A DNA stretch of 64,000 nucleotides from Meghimatium bilineatum (lineage: Eukaryota; Mollusca; Gastropoda; Stylommatophora; Philomycidae), in NCBI GenBank assembly GCA_034231615.1, contig CM067317.1:394501-458500 (forward strand), written 5' to 3'. This document shows, in pieces, positions 23,017-31,294 of this stretch. The first letter of the stretch is position 1. The number at the start of each line of letters is the position of its first letter. The notes beneath the pieces were generated by a model. It saw only the letters and a list, made by a program, of their open reading frames with translations. It was not told the DNA's origin and made no database searches. Position numbers and translations under genes: made by a program.

Positions 23017-23460
23017 ATAACAACACTTTTCAAAAGGTCCAAGGTAATGAGAGAGCAGATAGGTTGACTTTTATGACAAATTTCCCTATTTAACATCACT
23101 TTTCAAAAAGTTCGGGGTAATGAGAGAGCAAATAAGTTTACTGCCCACGCTGCTACTATGGCTGTTGGTGGAGTGATGGATCAGGTAGACTTTTTGAATG
23201 CCCTACGGGAAAATGCACAAACAAATGACTACAAGTGGGGATGACTCTTGTTCCATGACTAGAATAAGGGAGCTTGGTTTGAAATGTGGTGTCGCTAGAA
23301 AGGAGCAGTTTCATGGGCGAGAAAGAATGATGGTCAATCAGCGACGGATTGAGACCGTCAGTCAACATGTAATGGCGGATACACTCAAAGAGAGATCTGA
23401 GCACCTATGGACTTGTCTGGAGTGCAATGATGATGGTGATACAAAGAATAACCAACTAAC
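23017..23460 (+). pseudogene. LINE-B2 RNase H C-terminal fragment
   Basis: The sequence encodes GNERAN(D)K-type RNase H end sequence and then ESCSMTRIRELGLKCG-like and HVMADTLKERSEHLWTC-like tail sequence, matching 59900-60190 and 44200-44500. A block beginning cttttatgacaaatttccct is duplicated (about 22700-22722 plus 23017-23065, and 23070-23135). The SINE-like element sits inside the first copy. Confidence 0.75.
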
Positions 23461-23569
23461 TTTTCAAATTCCCCAATTATATTTGTTCTATATTAATTTG
23501 TACTGTATATAGCACATTTCTGTTATTACATATATAATTTGTCGGTCCGGACCAAGTTGTCATAATTGG

Positions 23570-24200
23570 ATGACACTATCAAAGCTAGGAATACCAGCTC
23601 TGTCAAGGACAGTCAGAATAGTATCAAAGCTAGGAATACCAACTCTGTCAAGGACAGAATAGTATCAAAGCTTGGAATACCAACTCTGTCAAGGACAAAA
23701 TAGTATCAAAGCTTGGAATACCAACTCTGTCAAGGACAGAATAGTATCAAAGCTTGGAATACCAACTCTGTCAAGGACAGAATAGTATCAAAGCTTGGAA
23801 TACCAACTCTGTCAAGGACAAAATAGTATCAAAGCTTGGAATACCAACTCTGTCAAGGACAGAATAGTATCAAAGCTTGGAATACCAACTCTGTCAAGGA
23901 CAAAATAGTATCAAAGCTTGGAATACCAACTCTGTCAAGGGCAGAATAGTATCAAAGCTTGGAATACCAACTCTGTCAAGGACAGAATAGTATCAAAGCT
24001 TGGAATACCAACTCTTTCAAGGACAGAATAGTATCAAAGCTTGGAATACCAACTCTGTCAAGGACAGAATAGTATCAAAACTTGGAATACCAACTCTGTC
24101 AAGGACAGAATAGTATCAAAGCTTGGAATTTCAACTCTGTCAAGGACAAAATAGTATCAAAGCTTGGAATACCAACTCTGTCAAGGACAAAATAGTATCT
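23570..24200. repeat. 41-bp minisatellite, second block, ~15 copies
   Basis: The unit is atagtatcaaagcttggaat followed by accaactctgtcaaggacaga, with period 41 (23661 to 23702). It is the same family as 22507-22676 with fixed variants (caaag, cttgg, ggaca). Units alternate between ...gacagaatag and ...gacaaaatag. Confidence 0.93.
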
Positions 24201-24438
24201 GTGCTCATTTTGTATCCTATCTGATCTTTCCGTCTGTGTGTGATTGAGCATAAGAATTGCCAAAGCACACTCTCACACACATAAACAACTAGGCCCTGTT
24301 ACAGTAAATAGTAACCTCTGTGCTCACACTGAGACCAGCAGCCATAACTTTCATCTCTGCGAGATCTCTGCTTGCTTTTGCAATGATGTGTTCAATATCA
24401 TCTTTGAAACTCCTGGAGTGGATATTCAATTTTAGATT

Positions 24439-24525
24439 GATAACATGTTACAACACACTCAAACAAATCATGGATGGATTGGATAACATGTTCAACACAC
24501 TCAAACAAATCGTGGATGGTTTGAA
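24439..24525. repeat. 43-bp direct repeat, two copies
   Basis: The word gataacatgttacaacacac followed by tcaaacaaatcatggatggattg is followed at once by a second copy with few changes. Confidence 0.8.
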
Positions 24526-24540
24526 TTGGACAACACTGAT

Positions 24541-24890
24541 ATGTGCCATAATGACATGTCTACGAAGAATACTCGGAGTTTCATTAAGAGATAGAATTAG
24601 AAATGATATCAGACAGATAACCAAAACAATACCAGTATTGGAAAACATCAAAAGACAACAGATCAAGTGGTTTTAACACACTTCCAGACTACCAACAGAT
24701 AGCATGCCACAAATGTCCATGACACACAGACATCACAGCTATAAAGACCATGTAAAAGATGGACACAGAAATCAAAGAAGCTACAGGAACAAGCTTACAA
24801 ACAGCGCACAAGAAGGCCATCTCCAGAGAACTCTTCCACAATTGATGCCGCAAGGCAAACAAGGGCCACAGCGTATAGATAGATAGATAT
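24541..24890 (+). mobile_element. RTE-like LINE-C 3' fragment with GATA tail
   Basis: The sequence encodes MTCLRRILGVSLRDRIRND and PVLENIKRQQIKWF, nearly the same as 15766-15890. It continues through the 3' region to (GATA)n at about 24873-24890. Confidence 0.8.
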
Positions 24891-25085
24891 GTGCATCTGT
24901 GGACTGTCTACAGAAAAAACAATATATTTTACAGAACTGCCCACTATACTACACCACAAGAAGAAGACTGGCATCTTAAACAGGCCTACTGTCCTGTCTC
25001 GGGGCTGTTGACCACAGTGCAGTTCATTAAAGAAATCCATATTGGCCTCTGACTCCAACAAGAGAATGAGGATACTGATGAAATA
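24891..25085 (+). pseudogene. Probable LINE-A-type 3' terminal fragment
   Basis: The translation contains CICGLSTE, then after a frame change ILQNCPLYYTTRRR and LLTTVQFIKEI. This resembles the Cys/His tail and last helix of the LINE-A protein (CTCGQ...HILQEC...LQKTVSFIQET). It is short and frameshifted. Confidence 0.45.
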
Positions 25086-25095
25086 ATCTCTTTAG

Positions 25096-25350
25096 CTGTG
25101 AGAAGGTAGTTCTTGACAGCCCATAACCTTTCTGTGAGAAGGTAGTTCTTGACAGCCCATAACCTTTCTATGAGAAGGTAGTTCTTGACAGCCCATAACC
25201 TTTCTGGGAGAAGGTAGTTCTTGACAGCCCATAACCTTTCTGTGAGAAGGTAGTTCTTGACAGCCCATAACCTTTCTGTGAGAAGGTAGTTCTTGACAGC
25301 CCATAACCTTTCTGGGAGAAGGTAGTTCTTGACAGCCCATAACCTTTCTG
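25096..25350. repeat. 36-bp minisatellite, 7 copies
   Basis: The unit is gagaaggtagttcttgacag followed by cccataacctttctgt. Starts at 25099 and 25135 give a 36-bp period. As a multiple of three it leaves three minus-strand frames open, which are by-products. Confidence 0.95.
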
Positions 25351-25828
25351 ACAAAAGCACAAATTCTTCTTTGTTGTGTAACTGAGGGCAACACCCAAAC
25401 TTTGAAAGAACCAAAACGTTGTCTCAACGACATGGTTGTGTAAAGGAGGTTTATGGATGCATGTTTAGTCCCTGAATGGATACATTCTAGTAGGATTATC
25501 ACATTCTGTCAGCAGCTCCAAAGGACAAATTTTATCCAACTATCTCATTATTTTTTTATCAGATTTGTTGCAGTGATAGCACATCTAACATTCCCCATCA
25601 TCCTATGGTGTCTGCCAAAAACAAAGACAAAGATGCAATGACTGCAGCCTGCATCTCTTCGTTGGTGGGGATTATTTGATAGAAGACAAAAGTAATAAAT
25701 TGAGATAAGATATGATGATTTTTTCACAGGTGACAAAACAATACCAGATATTGGAACTCATCCTCTAACTTTCCTTCATCTCCACCTATGACATGCCTGG
25801 AAAGAAGACAATGGTCCTAGTCTTTGCA

Positions 25829-26047
25829 ACCTGAACTAGAAGTCCAAGGTTGCCGCACGGGCAGCACCCTGAACTAGAAGTCCAAGGTTGCCACACGGGC
25901 AGCACCCTGAACTAAAAGTCCAAGGTTGCCACACGGGCAGCACCCTGAACTAAAAGTCCAAGGTTGCCACACGGGCAGCACCCTGAACTAAAAATCCAAG
26001 GTTGCCACACGGGCAGCACCCTGAACTAGAAGTCCAGGCCAGGATTG
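25829..26047. repeat. 38-bp minisatellite, ~5.5 copies
   Basis: The unit is ccctgaactagaagtccaag followed by gttgccacacgggcagca. Starts at 25867 and 25905 give a 38-bp period. Confidence 0.93.
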
Positions 26048-26204
26048 CCACACTGGTGGGAAAATGAGGAAGAAGAAGAATGTGATGTATAAATCATCAT
26101 TGTTAATCAGCCAATGTGCTTTCTTCCGCCCCTCCCCCCTCACACCAATAAAAATAATAATTGCTCACTGTAAGGCATACCGGTAAGTCTCAAATTGAGG
26201 GTTG

Positions 26205-26605
26205 TAGTCTAAACTATAACTCACATTGAGGAACTCTAGCCTAAACTATAACTCACATTGAGGAACTCTAGCCTAAACTATAACTCACATTGAGGAACTC
26301 TTGCACCAACTATAACTCACATTGAGGAACTCTAGCCTAAACTATAACTTACATTGAGGAACTCTAGCCTAAACTATAACTCACATTGAGGAACTCTAGC
26401 ACCAACTATAACTCACATTGAGGAACTCTAGCCTAAACTATAACTCACATTGAGGAACTCTTGCCTAAACTATAACTCACATTGAGGAACTCTAGCACCA
26501 ACTATAACTTACATTGAGGAACTCTAGCCTAAACTATAACTCACATTGAGGAACTCTAGCCTCAACTATAACTCACATTGAGGAACTCTAGCCTAAACTG
26601 AAGGG
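26205..26605. repeat. 32-bp minisatellite, ~12 copies
   Basis: The unit is tcacattgaggaactctagc followed by ctaaactataac. Starts at 26221 and 26253 give a 32-bp period. The array ends about 30 bp downstream of the CCDC51 stop codon. Confidence 0.94.
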
Positions 26606-26633
26606 TCTAAGTTGTAACAACATTCAACTCAAA

Positions 26634-26639
26634 TTTATT
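26634..26639 (-). terminator. CCDC51: Candidate poly(A) signal overlapping the CCDC51 stop codon
   Basis: On the minus strand the last codons read AGA GAA TAA A, so AATAAA (26634-26639) contains the TAA stop (26635-26637). I found no other minus-strand AATAAA in the next several hundred bases, which are minisatellite. If used, the 3' UTR would be only about 15-30 nt and would end at the edge of the 32-bp array. Confidence 0.5.
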
Positions 26640-27474
26640 CTCTCAGTAGAAAGACACATAGTGATATGGTCAGTAGTCCTGCAAATGCAGCTGCAGTCAT
26701 CCATCTATTTCTCTGGAACTCTGCGTGAAGTTTCTGTTCCGTCCTTGAGAACATTTCCTGAACATCAGGACCGACGTACACAACATGTTCATTATTTTGA
26801 TTAGCTGTGTTAACACTAAACTGTTTCTGAATATCATTTAAATGTTTGAGAAGAGTTTCTGAATGATTCTGCAGTGCTGCAAGCAGCATTTCTGTATGAT
26901 GATTAAAATCTTTGTGATTGACAAAAAGTGGATCTATAAGTCTGACTTTCTCAACACCATTCTCACGTTGCAAGTGTCTGATGTTGTCCACAAATTCTTC
27001 AATTTTCGACTGCTGTGTAAACACTGCATCCACCATTTTATTTGCTAAAGTTTTATATTCTTCAGTATTTTCCCCTGATTCGGTGACAATGGCCCGAAGT
27101 TCTTTCATTCTTTTCCAGTTATTCAAAGTTGAACCAATAATGCCAATGATTGCACCAAAAACTGAGCCAATAATGGACCAATATTTGGTTTTCTCAGCCC
27201 TTGCTCGTTCCTTCTCGTGACTTTCTCGTAATGCTGCACTAAGGAGAGCAAAAAAATCGCGTTCTGCTTTGTCCAAAGTTTTTATTTTGTTGGTCATTTC
27301 CTTTTCTATGAGGAGAACTTCATGCTCCCTCTTGACCAGATCTATGTATCGTGTGTCAGTTCTGCTAGTTTTCTCCAGTTCAGCGCCGATAGCTCTGACA
27401 TCTGCTTGCACTGACAAAATCTCTTGTTGCATAGCACGTCTGTCTTCTTGAACCTGAAGAAATTGCTGCTCTGC
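26635..27474 (-). CDS. CCDC51: CCDC51 / MITOK, exon 2 (mitochondrial K(ATP) channel pore subunit)
   Basis: This exon encodes residues 100-378 of a 378-residue protein (human about 411). It opens with a long coiled coil (about residues 100-190). The family signature follows (RESHEKERARAEKTKYWS, about 182-199), then the first membrane segment (IIGSVFGAIIGIIGSTL, about 200-216). A second helical region comes next (about 240-345), and a C-terminal membrane segment at about 357-376 (WMTAAAFAGLLTISLCVFLL). CCDC51/MITOK sits in the inner mitochondrial membrane and forms an ATP-sensitive potassium channel with ABCB8. The identity rests on this signature, on the two-helix layout, and on exon 1 supplying the expected N-terminal block. 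The frame is intact. The 5' boundary is the acceptor ...tttctgcag, with the exon starting at GCA (27474), in phase 0 with exon 1. Minisatellites lie directly downstream. Confidence 0.9.
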   Translation of the reverse strand, partial: AEQQFLQVQEDRRAMQQEILSVQADVRAIGAELEKTSRTDTRYIDLVKREHEVLLIEKEMTNKIKTLDKAERDFFALLSAALRESHEKERARAEKTKYWSIIGSVFGAIIGIIGSTLNNWKRMKELRAIVTESGENTEEYKTLANKMVDAVFTQQSKIEEFVDNIRHLQRENGVEKVRLIDPLFVNHKDFNHHTEMLLAALQNHSETLLKHLNDIQKQFSVNTANQNNEHVVYVGPDVQEMFSRTEQKLHAEFQRNRWMTAAAFAGLLTISLCVFLLRE

Positions 27475-27490
27475 CTGCAGAAATACAACA
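27475..27490 (-). promoter_or_regulatory. CCDC51: Splice acceptor, CCDC51 intron 1
   Basis: The minus strand reads tgttgtatttctgcag then GCAGAGCAG. The acceptor is in phase 0, and the join gives a continuous coiled-coil register with exon 1 (AQAKVVH then AEQQFLQ). Confidence 0.85.
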
Positions 27491-27539
27491 AACATTTCAG
27501 GACATAATATGAGCACATTTGTTAACATCCTACAAGAAT

Positions 27540-28775
27540 TAAGGTGCAAACTTGCGTAATAACACTTGCGTAGAACACAGGTTTTTGAATTTTCACTTGA
27601 ACACAACCGGTGGACTATTACTAAGTGGTTATGGGGTGTAAATACGAAAAAATACAAATGACAATACACAAGACATTTTCAACGTTTTGAACCGTTAGGT
27701 CTTTGTCAAGAATATATAAAACAAACAGTGAAAAAAAATGAAAACAGTAAAAACAATGTTACCACCACAGAGGCACTAGAGACACTATTAACATTTAAAC
27801 AATACGTAGTTTAACGTGACAATGATAGGCCTATATGTGGAAACATGTAGTCATGGAAGCGGGGTTTTTTTTTTAAGTGGGGCGGATATGATAGCAGATA
27901 TAACAAATCATTACATCAATACAACATGGATAGTAATACAATAAGAACCGCACCAACACAAATTTAAACAAATGAATGTTCGGAGTTCAAAAGGCGTGAG
28001 GGTACCAAACTAAAATCGTAAACCAATCATTCAATCGTAAACCCGTTTCACCTATATACGTATTGTCACGACATGTACATATGATAACGTAAAGGACATT
28101 ACGGGATTCACATGTTAAAGGCATCATCGATAACGAAAGTGCCTTTTTGTAACTGAAACAGAGCGAATCTGAACAACAAAGGGCCATGTGTAGCAACGAC
28201 TTCGTTTGCAATGAATAGCGCCAAAGTGAACAGGAACATACGGTGACTGGATCAAGAGATATAAACATATTTATCACGCCTATAGGCAACCAAAGGAAAG
28301 TCCTGGAAAGCGGCACGAGGTTCAGAATCAGACTGTAGAAGGGAATAATGCTTGAACAAGATTCGACGGACAGTAGAGTTATGTGGATGAAAAATAAGGA
28401 CACGTTTAACTCTATCAGAGGAGGATGAAGTACCCCGAGTAATAGTCAAGGTATCAAGTCGAGATAACTTACGAACACGAAGCCATGCTGATGACGGGAC
28501 ACTGTCGTCATCATCACTACACAAGCAACGAAGGAGAAGCTGGGAGAATGACAGAGAGTTGCTACATGCAGGAGGTTGAGATGAAGTGTAGAACAGAAAA
28601 TCACGTGCACCAGTAGGTTTGTTGTAAACAGATGTGCTGAGATAAGGGGGATGAAAAGTGACAATAATGTCCAGAAAGTTGACACTAATAGAGATGTTAG
28701 ATGTGAATTGAATAGCAGGGTTAAAATGGTTGATGAAGGGAGACAATTATGTCTCAGGCCTGTCAGTAGACAGAT
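27540..28775 (-). mobile_element. Penelope-like element 3' part, inverted (PLE-inv)
   Basis: Minus-strand coding from 28775 starts in the end of the RT domain (LRHN.., FINHFNPAIQFTSNISIS). It runs through VNFLDIIVTFHPPYLSTSVY and SDRVKRVLIFHPHNSTVRRI, then into GIY-YIG endonuclease sequence (VLYVIICTCRDNTYIGETGLRL, broken as two runs near 28110-28000). The conserved 3' UTR motif lies at 27661-27720. The longest frame is 28746-28252. A second frame holds the endonuclease piece (28403-27987), so there is at least one frameshift. The element lies sense to CCDC51, and its 3' end is about 65 bp from the exon 2 acceptor. It abuts PLE-0 head to head at 28775/28776. Confidence 0.85.
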
Positions 28776-29346
28776 TGTCTCTGCTTGCTCTTGTCCCACC
28801 AAGCGCATATCCGATTTCCTTGATAGTATTTTCCAACATAGAGAAACTACCTTCGCTCTTCAAATATGCTAAGCATGATTTAATTATATTTTCTTCTGTT
28901 CAGTTGTCTTCAGGCCGTACTTATGGTCTGTTCTTACTTGATGTTTGTTCTTTATATACTTATATACCTCATTGAGACGGTATTAGAACTTTGCAGTTTT
29001 TTTCTTTGTAAGACCCCTATCCCTCTGTAACCACTCCCACTCTTATCCGCTTTGCTGAACTGGTGCTTACACTCAACTCTTTTGAATGTCATGGGCACTT
29101 TTTAGATAGATCAGTGGCGTTGCTATGGGCACTATGATGGGATCTAGTCATGCGCGTCTTTTCATGGGACATCTTGAACATCATGTTTGGGAGACTTATG
29201 AGGGTCCTTTTTCATTTCTATTTTATAGATACGTTGATAATGGTATAGGTAGGTATTAACGTTGATAATGGTATTATTGACCTGCCTGAGACAGAATTAT
29301 CTCGCTTCATCAACTTAATAATTTTAACCCTGCTATTCAATTCACA
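28776..29346 (+). mobile_element. PLE-0 segment 1: Penelope-like RT, first half
   Basis: It encodes QIVSACSCPTKRISDFLDSI and LFLLDVCSLYTYIPH (RT motif A). After stops and frameshifts come AMG-type motif B remnants, RYVDNG (motif C region) and LPETELSRFIN. It stops at tattcaattcaca (29334-29346). The same element continues at 36391, after the PLE-1 insertion. It is degenerate throughout. Confidence 0.85.
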
Positions 29347-30257
29347 GTCCGATGATATACTCTCCCAGTATGCTTCTCGCAAGCATGACTGTACTCCTCC
29401 GTCCGGCGCATCTCGGACTCTGGACCGCTACATCGATGACACCAAACGTGACATCGAACGTCTCCACTTCACGCGGATTAGACGTACTAACATCTCTCCA
29501 GGCGAGTCCCGTGCTCTTAAGCAACTTCGCAGCCGTAACGAGATTGTCATCAAACCGGCCGACAAGGGGAGCGCGGTTGTTGTCTGGCGCAAGGACCCCT
29601 ATCTCGTAGAGTCAGGCTCAGCTATCTAATAACATATTCTACAGGGCCAACACGTGCAAGAAATACCCGATTGTTGCCCACAACGACACAGTCTCTACCA
29701 CCATCAACCGTCTGCCCACTTCGGCCGCCGCTCTATGCCTCAAGGGTATATTCACAAACCTTTCAACCCCGGCAGACCCATTGTCTCTGTGTGTTCCTGC
29801 CCCACTGAACACATCTCTGACTTCCTGGATAGTGTCTTCCAACCATTAGTGGAGCAACTTCCTACATTCCTGAAAGATACTAACCATGCCCTGTCCATCT
29901 TTGCTTCTATTTCCCTGTCCCCTGCCCATACTTATCGTCTCTTTCTGCTGGACGTCTGCTCCCTTTACACCTCCATACCGTACTCAGAGGATCTCAAGGC
30001 TGTGAAGTTCTTCCACGACCAGCATCTTCACCCCTCTGTGTCTACTTCTACCCTTATCAGTCTTGCAGAACTCGTGCTTACTCTCAATTCCTTCGAGTTT
30101 GATGGGCACTTCTTTGACCAAATACGTGGGATCGCCATGGGCACCAAGATGGGGCTCAGCTATGCCTGCTTGTTCATGATTCACTTTGAGCATCAGGTAC
30201 GGGGATCCTATGGAGGGCCCTTCCCATCGGTGTTCCATAGGTACATCGAAGATGGGA

Positions 30258-30997
30258 ATGCAGAGAATGGTGTCCCACAGCTGTGGAGAAAGAAGTGCAG
30301 GCTTTGGTCAATGAGAATAACAAAGAGGGGGATGTGATTATATACAATGATGGATCTGTAATTAGGCATGTTCGCAGTGCTTGGGCCTTCACAGCTCAGT
30401 GCGCAGGTAAAACGATCAGCGAGGACAGTGGTGCCTCTGTGGTCACTACGAGTAGTATGACCATGGAGACTATGGCGGTGATCAGGGCATTTGAGTGGCT
30501 ACGCACACAGGAGGTAACGCAGGTCTGCATCTCGAGTGACTCTGAGTATGATTAAGAAGGTACAAGTGGGTCTCGTTAGCGAACAGTGGATTGAGGCCTT
30601 GAGAAAGGCGAGCCTGAAAGTGGTTACATTTATTTTCGTGCCGGGACATGTGGGTGTTCGAGACAAGGAAAGAGCGGATCAACTGGCATCATGCGCGATT
30701 GTGGCACAGGGAGATGGGGCAATGGATCGCGCTGACGTTTTGAACTCCTTAAGAGATATAGCACGCGAGAGTGAGACTAATGTGGATGATGATTCCTTTT
30801 CAATGGCTAGGATTAAAGATCAGGGATTGAAATGCGGTGTTGCTAGAAGTGAACATTTTGCAGGGCGCAGAAGAATGATGGTCAATCAGCATAGGACCGG
30901 TACTGTCAGCAGAAGTGTAATGGCGGATACAACATAAATCGGAGCAACTATGGATGTGTCCAGTTTGCAGTGATGATGATCCGACGACTAACTAACT
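30258..30997 (+). mobile_element. LINE-B2 3' fragment (RNase H) inserted in the PLE-1 YIDD motif
   Basis: This 740-bp insertion has near-identical 13-bp flanks, atcgaagatggga (30245-30257) and atcgatgatggga (30998-31010). It encodes RNase H: DVIIYNDGSVIRHVRSAW (the catalytic motif reads YNDGS, where sibling copies have YTDGS), SSMTMETMAV (Glu), then after a frameshift at about 30550 FVPGHVGVRDKERADQ. A C-terminal tail follows (SVMADT) and an ACTA-type 3' tail (ctaactaact). It is 5' truncated. Confidence 0.88.
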
Positions 30998-31294
30998 ATC
31001 GATGATGGGATCGGCATCACTGACATGTATGAGGCTGACCTGGCACGCTTCATACAATTCATTGACAATTTTCACCCCGCCATCAAGTTCACTTCTGAGA
31101 TCTCCACCTCCCATGTGAACTTTCTTGACATATCTATCACTGTTCAGCCCCTCTGTCTTAGCACATCGGTAAACTACAAACTGACTGATGCTCATAGCTT
31201 TCTTCTATACACATCTTCTCATCCCTCTGCCTGTCGTAATACCCTTCCATTCTCCAAACTTCTTAGTCTTCGGCGCCTGTGCAGTTGCGAGGAT

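Noticed and set aside
25092..25502. Three overlapping minus-strand frames of 76-142 codons
   Set aside because: The 36-bp unit is a multiple of three, so all frames without a stop stay open. The encoded sequence is a 12-residue repeat with no domain.
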